In this document: positions 8,803 to 17,785 of the stretch, one piece after another
How the letters are laid out: every line of letters begins with the position of its first letter
How positions within the stretch are numbered: the stretch's first letter is position 1
From: Capnocytophaga sp. oral taxon 338 str. F0234
GTDB lineage: Bacteria; Bacteroidota; Bacteroidia; Flavobacteriales; Flavobacteriaceae
Direction: 5' to 3'
DNA length: 64,000 bases
Assembly: GCF_000192225.1 (NCBI RefSeq)
Contig: NZ_GL872413.1
Coordinates: forward strand, 2,102,613-2,166,612
The notes under the pieces: model-generated
Told to the model about the DNA's origin: nothing
Databases searched by the model: none
Seen by the model: only the letters and a program-made list of their open reading frames with translations
Made by a program: the position numbers and the translations under genes

Positions 8803-8837
8803 GGTGCAAAGGTAAAACATTTTTACCTTTGCACCAA
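8803..8837 (-). promoter_or_regulatory. rpsF operon promoter within a perfect palindrome
   Basis: On the minus strand TTG (8835-8837) and TACCTTTG (8807-8814) are spaced by 20 bp. Bases 8803-8817 and 8821-8835 form a perfect 15-bp inverted repeat around CAT. The other arm therefore carries an identical TACCTTTG (8824-8831) pointing in the opposite direction, into the 3' end of the esterase-like gene. Confidence 0.65.
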
Positions 8838-8887
8838 ATAATATTTACTATTTTTTATATCAGGTTTTTTTCTACCTCAAATACCTT

Positions 8888-10132
8888 TTATTGCTTTGGA
8901 CTATTACCATTTTCTGTATTTGTAGTATTTTCTGTTTGATTTGTTTCTGTAGGTTGCTCTGAATTAGCAGGAATAATGAGATCCTTTTTCTTTACCTTCA
9001 GTTTACCTCTGGATTCTTTCTGGAGTTTCTCAAGAGTTTGGCTAATAAGTTCTTTGGTTACAAAATCTATTTCCTTAGCTCCATAAGCGCGCTGTAGTGC
9101 ACGAAAAGCCTTTTGGGGTTCTTGTACACGGAGGTAATAATCTCCTTCTAAATAATCAGGCAAAGCGGTATCCTTATAATAAGGCTTGATATACTTGGAC
9201 AATATTGGTAATGATTCAAAATCCGCATTCTTAAGAATTGCTGCATAAATTGCCTTTACATCTCCTAAAAGAGGAAACTTATCTATACCATACAAATCCT
9301 TAATAGTCTTATACTTATCTTGCAAATATTGAGTGGTATTACTTTGTACTTTCACAACCTTTTCTGCATATTCTTTCATGGTAATAGGTCGGTAGTGTTC
9401 AAAGAAAAGATTAAGTGCCTCAGGAATTCCTGAGGCTGCTACAGCACTAGGAGAAACTTTTGGAAAATCCTCAGAGAAATAGAAACTATGTGTAAGCTCC
9501 TTAGTACGCATCAGTTTGTCCAGATCTACTATTTTCTTAACTTTCGCTTTATCATCATTCTGTGTCCAAGCCAAATAGTAGAATATAGGTATTTTAAAAG
9601 AATCCAACTGATTAGGTAATGGTTCTATTATTTTTTCCATCAAATTAGGATTCAGTGATATATAAGCATTAAATAGAGAATTCTCTTTTAGTAAATAATA
9701 ATTAAGGAAGTTTCCTGCTTCACCATCCCCTAAAATTCCCTTAAAAGTATTTACAGAATACTTACTTTGTACTCTTGGAATAACCACCTGTCCTACAAAT
9801 TCAAAGAAATTAGCTGTGTCATTAAATGGTACTCCTGCCTCTTCTGGAATAGTAACATCATCTTCAGTATTATAGATTCCTACTATAATACAGGGGGGGA
9901 CTTCTCCTGTATGGGAAAAATAGCGCATACTGCTGACCGTTGGCTCCAAAAGCCGATCCGCATTAAGTACTACAAAAAGAGGGTACTGTTCTTTCTTATC
10001 ATAACCTTCTGGAAGTACTACAGTAACCTTTCGTGTTCCATCTAATGATTTTGAACTTAAATTCTCTGAGGTGATTTGCGCCTGTACACTTGAGGCAAAA
10101 ATGCCTAAAAGAAATAGAATAAACTTCTTCAT
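8888..10132 (-). CDS. Exported alpha/beta-hydrolase-fold (esterase D-like) protein without nucleophile serine
   Basis: 414 residues from ATG 10132, one base after the folA stop; the signal peptide is MKKFILFLLGIFASSVQAQ. The body up to about residue 270 follows the putative-esterase (Esterase D/Fes-like) fold, with KVTVVLPEGYDKKEQYPLF and an elbow after strand 5. The GxSxGG nucleophile elbow reads GDGEAG (about residues 135-140), so the catalytic serine is absent. A helical C-terminal region with KLKVKKK and an Asn/Thr-rich tail follows. A binding or scaffold role in the periplasm is more likely than hydrolysis; function is unknown. Confidence 0.7.
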   Translation of the reverse strand: MKKFILFLLGIFASSVQAQITSENLSSKSLDGTRKVTVVLPEGYDKKEQYPLFVVLNADRLLEPTVSSMRYFSHTGEVPPCIIVGIYNTEDDVTIPEEAGVPFNDTANFFEFVGQVVIPRVQSKYSVNTFKGILGDGEAGNFLNYYLLKENSLFNAYISLNPNLMEKIIEPLPNQLDSFKIPIFYYLAWTQNDDKAKVKKIVDLDKLMRTKELTHSFYFSEDFPKVSPSAVAASGIPEALNLFFEHYRPITMKEYAEKVVKVQSNTTQYLQDKYKTIKDLYGIDKFPLLGDVKAIYAAILKNADFESLPILSKYIKPYYKDTALPDYLEGDYYLRVQEPQKAFRALQRAYGAKEIDFVTKELISQTLEKLQKESRGKLKVKKKDLIIPANSEQPTETNQTENTTNTENGNSPKQ

Positions 10133-10133
10133 C

Positions 10134-10628
10134 TTACAATTGTTTATGAATATATGTTTCAAAATAAAAGTCATAAAGATGTCTCTCATCCTTGGAATGG
10201 AAAACTTGCTTTACGAGTTCCCATTGAGAGGTATCTATCTGTGGGAAAAAAACATCTGCTTGCAAGTGTGCCTGCACACGTGTAAGCTCCAATGTTGTTG
10301 CCAGGGAGATTGTCTGTCTATAAATTTCTCCTCCTCCTATAACAAAGGGGGTATTATCTCTTTCATAAGCTTGAAGGATAGCCTCTTCCACAGAGGAGAC
10401 TATCACACAATGTTCTCTTGGAAGGAGTTCTTCCTTAGATACAATAATATGAGTGCGATTAGGAAGCATTCTGGGCAAGGACTCCCAGGTCCTTCTTCCC
10501 ATAATTACACAATGTCCCATCGTCAATTGTTTAAAATGCAGAAAATCATCAGGAAGATGCCACAGTAGTTGATTATCCTTCCCAATTCCATTTTCCAAAT
10601 CCAATGCTGCAATAAGTGTTAAAGACAT
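10134..10628 (-). CDS. folA: Dihydrofolate reductase
   Basis: 164 residues, normal length. It reduces dihydrofolate to tetrahydrofolate with NADPH. Typical features are IAALDLENGIGKDNQLLWHLPDD, with the catalytic acid Asp in the LPDD motif, VIMGRRTWESLP for NADPH binding and FVIGGGEIY. thyA is not adjacent. The stop is separated from the ATG of the esterase-like gene by a single base, so the two are one operon. A TACTTTTG -7 box lies at 10649-10656. Confidence 0.96.
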   Translation of the reverse strand: MSLTLIAALDLENGIGKDNQLLWHLPDDFLHFKQLTMGHCVIMGRRTWESLPRMLPNRTHIIVSKEELLPREHCVIVSSVEEAILQAYERDNTPFVIGGGEIYRQTISLATTLELTRVQAHLQADVFFPQIDTSQWELVKQVFHSKDERHLYDFYFETYIHKQL

Positions 10629-10648
10629 TATCCCTATTTTAAACGAGG

Positions 10649-10656
10649 CAAAAGTA
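10649..10656 (-). promoter_or_regulatory. -7 box of folA
   Basis: TACTTTTG on the minus strand, 20 bp before the folA ATG; no clear TTG at -33. Confidence 0.5.
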
Positions 10657-10783
10657 CAATTATTTATTTATTTTTAACGGTTTAAAATGTTAAATTTTAT
10701 TCATCTAACAGACTTTAAAAAATTTCATTATTCTCCCGATATCAAGGAATTCTTTCTTCCTTAAAAATATTTTCACAAAGTTA

Positions 10784-10814
10784 TTGTAAATATCATTTTC
10801 CTTTTATAATTTTG
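10784..10814 (+). promoter_or_regulatory. Promoter of the metal-related locus
   Basis: TTG at 10784-10786, then 20 bp, then TAATTTTG at 10807-10814. The ATG at 10824 is only 9 bp after the -7 box, so the mRNA should be almost leaderless. Confidence 0.6.
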
Positions 10815-10823
10815 TGCTCTCAA

Positions 10824-11180
10824 ATGAAGAGGAAAAAGTTACATATTCACTTTTCTACTTTTGTATTGCTTTTATGCATCTTGAAAGTAGCATTCCCTGT
10901 GGGTGAGTTCTTCCATAATCACCACTCAGATAGTGAGCTATGTACCCATCTTCATGGGAAAAAGTGTAACCACAATATGCATTTTTCTGCTGTAGAAAAA
11001 CATCATGATTGTATACTCTTCCAGTTACACCAATCCTTTGTACTCCCTCTTTTCGTATATCATCTGCTTTCTACAAATGATATAGTCGCCTTTTTTTTTA
11101 ACGAGAAAAGTACAGAACTTCCCTCCATGGAGACCTTCTCAAGAGGTCCTCCGCCATTATTTTCTTTATTCTTTGTTTAA
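10824..11180 (+). CDS. Small His/Cys-rich exported protein, putative metal-binding
   Basis: 118 residues from ATG 10824. A hydrophobic N-terminal segment (residues 10-26) is followed by a His/Cys cluster: FFHNHHSDSELCTHLHG, KKCNHNMH and KHHDC. Thirteen histidines and four cysteines are present in all. A second hydrophobic stretch (about 70-85) and a RGPPP motif end the protein. Short His-rich proteins ending in RxPP often precede TonB receptors for metals in Flavobacteriia. It is 121 bp upstream of such a receptor. A role in metal binding or sensing in the envelope is inferred; no named family is assigned. Confidence 0.65.
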   Translation: MKRKKLHIHFSTFVLLLCILKVAFPVGEFFHNHHSDSELCTHLHGKKCNHNMHFSAVEKHHDCILFQLHQSFVLPLFVYHLLSTNDIVAFFFNEKSTELPSMETFSRGPPPLFSLFFV

Positions 11181-11301
11181 AATATTTTCAGACAAATAGT
11201 TAGTTCTATTTGTGTAGAAAAGTATATGTGTGCCTATACTATATTTAGACATTTATTCCAAAATTATTAATCATATCCGTCGTTTATTACAAGCATATAC
11301 T

Positions 11302-13608
11302 ATGCGAAAGATTTTATGTCTTTTCCTTTTTGTAAGCGTTTTTTCCTTATATGGACAAGAAACACTAAATCTAAAAATAGAAGACAACCAAAAACAACCC
11401 TTACCAAGTGCTGTTGTGCACTTTATTGGGAAGCATTTTGTGAGTGATGCTAAGGGGCAAGTAAGTATTCCTAAGCTCTCCAAGGGAAAGTTTCCTATCA
11501 AGGTAAGCTATTTAGGATTTTTAGATTATGAAGCCTTCATTACCATTCCTGCCTCAAATCCTTATATAATTACTATGCAGGAAGAAGTGAATCAACTCTC
11601 AGGTACGACTCTTGTGGGAAGAGTTACTCAACCGGTGAAAGTTGTAACTGATATTGACAAGTCTCAGCTTCAGCAGAAATCCGGGGAAGAACTTGCTAAA
11701 GTGCTTACCTCTGTTGCAGGAATTTCCATGATACAGACAGGAGCTACTATTGCCAAACCTGTCATTCATGGTTTGCATAGCAATCGTATTCTTATCCTTA
11801 ATAATGAAGTACGTCAAGAAGGGCAACAGTGGGGCGCAGACCATGCTCCTGAAATAGACCCCTCTGTAGCGGACAAGATTACGGTTGTAAAAGGAGCTGA
11901 CGCTGTACGTTATGGTTCAGATGCTCTAGGAGGTGTAATCATTATCGCTCCTAACAAACTTCCTTATGGTGATGGCTTACATGGAGAACTCTCTCCCTCT
12001 TTTGCCTCCAACGGGCGAAAGTTAGCGACTACACTAAAGGTAGAAAGTTCCGTGCCTAAGCTCCACCACTGGGCATGGCGTATACAGGGAACTCTCAAAC
12101 GCTCTGGCGATATCCATACAGCCGATTATGTAGTGAACAATACTGCAGCCCGTGAAGCCGATTTCTCAGTAGCAACAGGAATACAGAAAGAGAAAGGATC
12201 TGCAGAACTTTTCTATAGTAGGTATGAAAATGAAAGTGGCGTGTTCTATGGTTCTCATATAGGAAACTTAGATGATTTATTAGCTCGTTTTGAACTTGGT
12301 CGCCCTTTGACCACTTATCCTTTTTCCTATAGTATAGAAGCCCCTAAACAAAAGGTAATACATCATCTCCTTAAGACTAAAGCATTCTATTTTCCTTCTT
12401 TCGGAGGAAAACTAACTGTACAATATGCCTTCCAAAAGGACATCCGTCAGGAGTTCAGTGTACGCAGGTTGAACAGAACCCGTATTCCTGCCTTAAATAT
12501 GAAACTCACCAGCCACTTAATGGAGGCTTTCTGGGAGAGTATAGATAATCCTCGCTGGAAAACTATGGCAGGAGGTAGTTTCTCTCATCAAGACAACTAT
12601 AACCAGCCAGGTACAGGAGTAGTTCCTGTAATTCCCAATTTTGCTTCTATTGGCTATGGATTTTTCGCTATTGAGAAGTATCATTCAGGAAAATGGAATG
12701 CGGAGGCAGGACTTCGGTATGATTACAAATACCTTAATGCCGATGGCTATGATATGTTCTCACAACATTACGGAGGAGAACATAATTTCCATAACATCAC
12801 CTACTCCTTAGGGGGTGCATGGGAGGCAAACCCACACTTATCACTGAGTAGTGATATAGGCGTAGCTTGGCGAGCTCCTCAGGTGAATGAACTCTACAGT
12901 AGTGGTTTGCACCACGGAGCAGGTACTTATGATTTAGGAGATGCTTCACTAAACCCTGAGACAGGAGTCAAATGGATTACTTCTCTTAAGTATAATAACC
13001 AAGAGAAGGGAAGATTTCTAAACTTGGATATATATGCTCAGGTGATTAAGGGTTACATCTATGATTATCCTACGGGAGAAACACGTACCTTATTCTCTGG
13101 AGTATATCCCATCTTCCAATATACCCAAGCCGATGCTTTTTTCCGTGGAACTGACCTAGAGGCTTCCCTAAGGTTAGCCCAATGGGGAGCTTGCTCCAAT
13201 GGCTTGTCATACAGATTAAATGGATCAGTAGTTTTTGCTAATGAATTCAAGACAAAGCGATATTTCCCTTTCATTCCAGCACCTAAATTCTCCCAATACT
13301 TGGAGTGGAAGAATGCTCCTAAAGGACTTTTCCAGAGTCTTGAAGCAAGTATAGGACATACCTTTGTGGCTAAGCAAACACGCTTTGAACCTTCACAAGA
13401 ACTGGTACCTACTACCCCTGATGCTTATCACTTATTTGAGGCTTCTGTAGGAGGTACTATTACTGTAGGAGAGCGACAAACCCTTTCGGTAAGGCTTTCC
13501 GCAGAGAACCTACTTAACCAACTTTACAAAGAGTATACCAATCGTTTCCGCTATTACGCGCATGACTTAGGTAGAAATATACACCTACGGTTAAGTTATA
13601 ATTTTTAA
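11302..13608 (+). CDS. TonB-dependent receptor, putative metal (zinc-type) uptake
   Basis: 768 residues from ATG 11302 (MRKILCLFLFVSVFSLYGQ signal peptide). A CarboxypepD_reg-like domain (about residues 20-105) precedes the plug, which has GQQWGADHAPEID, SVADKITVVKGADAVRYGSDALGG, and then a 22-strand-type barrel ending in HLRLSYNF. The DHAPEID plug motif resembles ZnuD-like receptors, which import zinc and other metals. Its neighbours, a His-rich exported protein upstream and two lipoproteins downstream, one with an HSHGYFHGD cluster, support metal uptake. The exact ligand is not determined. Confidence 0.85.
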   Translation: MRKILCLFLFVSVFSLYGQETLNLKIEDNQKQPLPSAVVHFIGKHFVSDAKGQVSIPKLSKGKFPIKVSYLGFLDYEAFITIPASNPYIITMQEEVNQLSGTTLVGRVTQPVKVVTDIDKSQLQQKSGEELAKVLTSVAGISMIQTGATIAKPVIHGLHSNRILILNNEVRQEGQQWGADHAPEIDPSVADKITVVKGADAVRYGSDALGGVIIIAPNKLPYGDGLHGELSPSFASNGRKLATTLKVESSVPKLHHWAWRIQGTLKRSGDIHTADYVVNNTAAREADFSVATGIQKEKGSAELFYSRYENESGVFYGSHIGNLDDLLARFELGRPLTTYPFSYSIEAPKQKVIHHLLKTKAFYFPSFGGKLTVQYAFQKDIRQEFSVRRLNRTRIPALNMKLTSHLMEAFWESIDNPRWKTMAGGSFSHQDNYNQPGTGVVPVIPNFASIGYGFFAIEKYHSGKWNAEAGLRYDYKYLNADGYDMFSQHYGGEHNFHNITYSLGGAWEANPHLSLSSDIGVAWRAPQVNELYSSGLHHGAGTYDLGDASLNPETGVKWITSLKYNNQEKGRFLNLDIYAQVIKGYIYDYPTGETRTLFSGVYPIFQYTQADAFFRGTDLEASLRLAQWGACSNGLSYRLNGSVVFANEFKTKRYFPFIPAPKFSQYLEWKNAPKGLFQSLEASIGHTFVAKQTRFEPSQELVPTTPDAYHLFEASVGGTITVGERQTLSVRLSAENLLNQLYKEYTNRFRYYAHDLGRNIHLRLSYNF

Positions 13609-13640
13609 AATCAATGCAAATATTAATTTTTTTTTCAAAT

Positions 13641-14369
13641 ATGAAAATCATATCTAATTTTTTAAAAACAACCTTACTTTTAGCCTCCATAGGACTTTTT
13701 TTGGTAAGTTGTAGCAAACCTTCTTCCTCCACAGATGAAACCAAGGATAGAGGTCACGAAATGCCTGATAAAGTGGTATTTATTGTTACCAATATGGCTA
13801 CAAAAGAACAGCAAAAACGGGAAGCAAACAAATCTCCCAAAGGAATACAATATGATATCTCCGACCCCATTGTCTGGAAATCAGGACAGGATTATCTATT
13901 TGAAATCATTTATTATAACAATGGTAGGCGATTGAATGGAGAATTCGTAACTGAGAAAATGGCTCCTATTCATCAGCATTTTTTTGAACTCTACCAAGGA
14001 GAATATCCTAAAAATACAGAAGGAAGAGAAAAAATGGTCTCCACTATGAATAGTTTAGTAAGCTATAAATATCAAGATACAAACCCTGAAAATGCTTACC
14101 TGGGAAACGAAGGAGTAAGCTTACTTAAACGCACTTGGGATAAAAAGAATCCTCAAGAGAATGATCCTATAGGATTGAAGGGCATTTTCACTATAAATCA
14201 AAATCCTACTGAAGGTGATTTTAGGCTACGTATCAAGCTGGCTCACTTTTTAGTAGCCAACAAGTTAGAACCAAGTACGGGAAAAATACGTCCTTACAAT
14301 GTGATGATATATTCCAATGCTTTTGTTTTGGATTCCAATATGGAACTTTTAATCAAACTTATAAAATAA
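13641..14369 (+). CDS. Lipoprotein, paralogue of the next gene; metal-locus component
   Basis: 242 residues from ATG 13641. Signal peptidase II site VSC with Cys24, then a Ser/Thr/Asp-rich spacer. The mature domain has HQHFFELYQG, then YKYQDTNPENAYL and PIGLKGIFTI, which recur in the following gene (YKYRDTEPEELYI, HIGLKGFFDV), so the two are tandem paralogues. It begins 32 bp after the receptor stop and is probably cotranscribed. It is likely an outer-membrane lipoprotein that presents ligand to the receptor; this is inference, and no family name is known to me. Confidence 0.65.
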   Translation: MKIISNFLKTTLLLASIGLFLVSCSKPSSSTDETKDRGHEMPDKVVFIVTNMATKEQQKREANKSPKGIQYDISDPIVWKSGQDYLFEIIYYNNGRRLNGEFVTEKMAPIHQHFFELYQGEYPKNTEGREKMVSTMNSLVSYKYQDTNPENAYLGNEGVSLLKRTWDKKNPQENDPIGLKGIFTINQNPTEGDFRLRIKLAHFLVANKLEPSTGKIRPYNVMIYSNAFVLDSNMELLIKLIK

Positions 14370-14396
14370 TTTATTTGTCATTTAAATATTTATAAC

Positions 14397-15296
14397 ATGA
14401 AAAGAATTATCAATCTTTTAAAAATTAGTTTATTACTACTTATAGGAATTGCTGTTTCTTCTTGTAGCAAAGATAATAACAAAGAAGTACCCAATCCTAA
14501 TCCCAATCCTACTCCTACTCCTACTCCTAAGACTATTGAATGGAGTAAGTTAGAGGTACGCTTCTCACAGGGACATTCACACGGTTATTTCCATGGAGAC
14601 CCTGATTATCCTGTAAAACATCTCAAAAGAGTACAACGTTTTTATTTTGAGAATAAAGATGGAAAAATAACTCCCTCCTCTGATAATCCCACTGCTATCC
14701 GCTGGATGGGAAGTGATGTGCCTGGACAATCTTTGTCTCTATCAGGCGTAGAATTCATTTTCTATGACAAAGATGGTAAACGAGTGAATAGCCAACTCTC
14801 CACTGGAGATGCACCTAATCATTATCAGTTTTTCTTTATTGCAGAGAATTTTGTAGGTGTGGCAGGAAATACTAATATTCCCTCTCAAAAGGAGGCTTTC
14901 TCCTATAAATATAGGGATACAGAGCCCGAGGAACTCTATATTCGAGGAGGAAAGCATGATAAGGATCCCAATGCCAAAAAAGGAGTTTTGAGAAAAGAAC
15001 ACATAGGTCTTAAAGGATTCTTTGATGTAAGAAAATCATACATTAATTTTGATATGAGAATTGTTTTAGGATATTTTAATACTAAGCCTAATCATTTGCC
15101 TTATGATACACTTCCTAAGGATAAAGTATTTGAACTTACTATTCCTATACACATCTACACCGATCGATTAGCAGAAAATAAAATAGTGGAGGATGCTCTA
15201 AGAGAATACAAAGTACCTAAAGAAGAAATAGAAAAAGACCTAAATGACATTCTAAGTTCTAGTCTTGATGCAGAAAGTAGCAGTATCTTTCTATAA
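14397..15296 (+). CDS. His-rich lipoprotein with PNPTP linker; metal-locus component
   Basis: 299 residues. Lipobox SSC with Cys23, followed by SKDNNKE, which recalls the acidic-lysine signal that directs Capnocytophaga lipoproteins to the cell surface (similarity only). A Pro-rich linker PNPNPNPTPTPTP leads to the mature domain, which begins with a His cluster, FSQGHSHGYFHGDPDYP, suited to metal binding. The C-terminal half matches the preceding lipoprotein. It is the last gene of the locus, ending before a 12-bp inverted-repeat terminator. Confidence 0.65.
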   Translation: MKRIINLLKISLLLLIGIAVSSCSKDNNKEVPNPNPNPTPTPTPKTIEWSKLEVRFSQGHSHGYFHGDPDYPVKHLKRVQRFYFENKDGKITPSSDNPTAIRWMGSDVPGQSLSLSGVEFIFYDKDGKRVNSQLSTGDAPNHYQFFFIAENFVGVAGNTNIPSQKEAFSYKYRDTEPEELYIRGGKHDKDPNAKKGVLRKEHIGLKGFFDVRKSYINFDMRIVLGYFNTKPNHLPYDTLPKDKVFELTIPIHIYTDRLAENKIVEDALREYKVPKEEIEKDLNDILSSSLDAESSSIFL

Positions 15297-15320
15297 AGAG
15301 ACCTAATAATTAATATTATC

Positions 15321-15357
15321 TAAAGAGGGAATGAAAAATAAATTTATTCCCTCTTTA
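15321..15357 (+). terminator. Terminator of the receptor/lipoprotein operon
   Basis: Perfect 12-bp inverted repeat (15321-15332 with 15346-15357) followed by a T-rich stretch, 24 bp after the lipoprotein stop. Confidence 0.65.
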
Positions 15358-15429
15358 TTATTTCTAAAAATTCTTTAATTTTATTACTAAAAAAAACATA
15401 AAATCATATAGTGATTCATTTTTTTATTT

Positions 15430-15437
15430 TACTTTTG
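15430..15437 (+). promoter_or_regulatory. -7 box of the rfb operon
   Basis: TACTTTTG ending 13 bp before the rfbA ATG; no good TTG is seen upstream. Confidence 0.5.
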
Positions 15438-15450
15438 CGAAAAAATTACT

Positions 15451-16323
15451 ATGAAAGGGATTATTCTAGCGGGTGGTTCAGGAACAAGGCTTTATCCTAT
15501 TACTAAAGGAGTCTCTAAGCAATTACTTCCTATTTATGATAAACCAATGATTTACTATCCGTTATCGGTACTCATGCTTTCCGGTATTCGGGATATTCTC
15601 ATTATCACTACACCAGAGGATGCCTCTGCCTTTCACCGCCTACTGGGGAATGGGAGTCAATTCGGAATCCATCTTTCGTATGCTGTACAGCCTTCTCCCG
15701 ATGGCTTAGCACAAGCCTTTATTATCGGAGAGGAATTTATCAAAGAGGACGATGTGTGTCTTATCTTAGGTGATAACATCTTCTATGGGCAACATTTCTC
15801 CCAGATGCTCTCCCATGCGGTAGCCAATGTTGAGCAGGAGCAAAAAGCTACAGTTTTCGGCTATTATGTAAAAGACCCAGAGCGCTATGGAGTAGCTGAG
15901 TTTGATACAGGAGGAAATGTCCTTTCTATAGAGGAAAAACCTAAGCATCCTAAATCCAATTATGCTATAGTCGGTTTATATTTTTACCCAAATAAGGTTA
16001 TTGAAATTGCCAAAAGTATAAAACCTTCAGCGCGAGGCGAACTGGAGATTACTTCAGTGAATCAAGAATTTCTACAAGCAAAAGAACTTAAGGTACAACT
16101 TTTAGGACGTGGTTTTGCTTGGTTAGATACAGGGACTCATGAGTCCCTAACCGAAGCTACCAACTTCGTAGAGACTTTAGAAAAACGGCAAGGACTGAAA
16201 ATATCCTGTTTGGAGGAAATTGCCTATCATCGCGGTTGGATAAGCAAAGAGAAAGTCCAAGAAATAGGTAAAGAACTTTCTAAAAATGGATATGGACAAT
16301 ATCTTTTGGACTTAATACAATAA
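15451..16323 (+). CDS. rfbA: Glucose-1-phosphate thymidylyltransferase
   Basis: 290 residues. First step of dTDP-L-rhamnose synthesis: dTTP plus glucose-1-phosphate to dTDP-glucose. The nucleotidyl loop [11 protein letters not shown] is at residues 8-18, followed by [18 protein letters not shown], and [10 protein letters not shown] carries the metal-binding aspartate. Length is typical. It opens the rfbA-rfbC-rfbD-rfbB operon, with genes spaced 9-12 bp apart. Confidence 0.97.
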   Translation: MKGIILAGGSGTRLYPITKGVSKQLLPIYDKPMIYYPLSVLMLSGIRDILIITTPEDASAFHRLLGNGSQFGIHLSYAVQPSPDGLAQAFIIGEEFIKEDDVCLILGDNIFYGQHFSQMLSHAVANVEQEQKATVFGYYVKDPERYGVAEFDTGGNVLSIEEKPKHPKSNYAIVGLYFYPNKVIEIAKSIKPSARGELEITSVNQEFLQAKELKVQLLGRGFAWLDTGTHESLTEATNFVETLEKRQGLKISCLEEIAYHRGWISKEKVQEIGKELSKNGYGQYLLDLIQ

Positions 16324-16333
16324 ATCTATTAAC

Positions 16334-16900
16334 ATGAATGTAATAAAAACAGCTATAGAAGGAGTTGTAATTATAGAACCCAAAGTATTCCCTGATGAAA
16401 GAGGCTACTTCTTTGAATCTTTTTCTCAAAAGAAGTTTGTAGAGAATATCTGTAATACTACTTTTGTACAAGATAATGAATCCAAATCCTCCTATGGAGT
16501 GCTAAGAGGGTTACATTTTCAAAGAGCCCCTTATACTCAGTCCAAATTAGTCCGTGTTGTACAAGGTGTTGTATGGGATATAGCTGTGGATATTCGTAAA
16601 GGTTCCCCTACCTTTGGTAAATATATAGGTGTGGAGCTTACCGAGGAAAACAAGCGTCAGCTTTTCATTCCACGAGGTTTTGCACATGGTTTTGTAGTAC
16701 TAAGCCCTGAGGCTATATTCCAGTACAAATGTGATGCTTTCTATGCTCCTACTCACGAGGGAGGAGTTTTATGGAATGATCCTGAAATAGGTATAGATTG
16801 GAGAATTCCTCCTCAGGACATTATTCTTTCCCAAAAAGATGAACATAACCCCCTTTTACATGAGGTCTGGGAATTTGATTATAAAGAGAAATTATATTAA
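16334..16900 (+). CDS. rfbC: dTDP-4-dehydrorhamnose 3,5-epimerase
   Basis: 188 residues. Third step of the rhamnose pathway, the double epimerisation of dTDP-4-keto-6-deoxyglucose. The cupin signature is present: FVQDNESKSSYGVLRGLHFQ with the catalytic histidine, and FIPRGFAHGFVVLS. The start is 10 bp after rfbA. Normal length. Confidence 0.96.
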   Translation: MNVIKTAIEGVVIIEPKVFPDERGYFFESFSQKKFVENICNTTFVQDNESKSSYGVLRGLHFQRAPYTQSKLVRVVQGVVWDIAVDIRKGSPTFGKYIGVELTEENKRQLFIPRGFAHGFVVLSPEAIFQYKCDAFYAPTHEGGVLWNDPEIGIDWRIPPQDIILSQKDEHNPLLHEVWEFDYKEKLY

Positions 16901-16912
16901 AACATAAATTAT

Positions 16913-17776
16913 ATGAAAAATATACTCATTACAGGTGCCAGCGGACAACTCGCTATGGAAATCAAACAAGAATTAAATAACTCTGTTTCTAATAATTACA
17001 TTTTTACAACTAAAAATGAATTAGATGTAACAGATGCTGATAAGGTAAATTCTTTCTTTAAGAAAAATGCTGTAGAACTGGTTATCAATTGTGCTGCTTA
17101 TACAAATGTAAATGGTTCTGAGATAGATAAGGAAACCGCAAACTTAGTCAATCACTTAGCGGTAAAGAATATTGCTAATGCTTGTACTGAACAAGGAAGT
17201 GCCTGTATTCATCTCTCTACCGATTATGTATTTGCAGGAGAGAAGAATACTCCTTATGCAGAAACTGATGCTACTTCTCCCTTAGGGGCTTATGGACAAA
17301 CAAAACTATTAGGAGAGAGTGCCTTACAACATTCAGATGTTGATTTTCTCATTCTAAGAACTTCTTGGTTATATTCTGCCTTTGGAAATAATTTTGTAAA
17401 GAATATCCTACGTATCAGTAAAGAGCGTAAGGAAATTAAAGTTGTATTTGACCAAGTAAGTACACCTACCTATGCTAAGGATTTAGCACGATTTATTATT
17501 TTTGTTATTGAAAACAAGCTCTATCGCGGTAGACAAGATGTATACCACTTCTCCAACGAAGGAGTATGCTCTTGGTATGATTTTGCTGTAGAAATCCTCA
17601 AACTTGCTGGCAGTGATTGTAAAGTAATTCCTTGTAGGACAGAGGACTTCCCTACTCCTGCAGCACGTCCTGCTTACTCAGTATTGGATAAGGCAAAAGT
17701 AAAAACAGATTTTAGCTTCCCCATCCCTTACTGGAGAGATTCTTTGGTATCCCTAATGACCAATTATAAACTTTAG
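16913..17776 (+). CDS. rfbD: dTDP-4-dehydrorhamnose reductase
   Basis: 287 residues, short-chain dehydrogenase fold. Nucleotide-binding GASGQLA near the N-terminus, STDYVFAG and the YGQTK catalytic Tyr-Lys pair, then RTSWLYS. Final, NADPH-dependent step to dTDP-L-rhamnose. Twelve base pairs separate it from rfbC and nine from rfbB. Confidence 0.95.
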   Translation: MKNILITGASGQLAMEIKQELNNSVSNNYIFTTKNELDVTDADKVNSFFKKNAVELVINCAAYTNVNGSEIDKETANLVNHLAVKNIANACTEQGSACIHLSTDYVFAGEKNTPYAETDATSPLGAYGQTKLLGESALQHSDVDFLILRTSWLYSAFGNNFVKNILRISKERKEIKVVFDQVSTPTYAKDLARFIIFVIENKLYRGRQDVYHFSNEGVCSWYDFAVEILKLAGSDCKVIPCRTEDFPTPAARPAYSVLDKAKVKTDFSFPIPYWRDSLVSLMTNYKL

Positions 17777-17785
17777 CCCTTATAG

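Noticed and set aside
10071..10568. 165-codon plus-strand frame opposite folA
   Set aside because: Covers a clear dihydrofolate reductase on the other strand; the translation is low-complexity and resembles no family.
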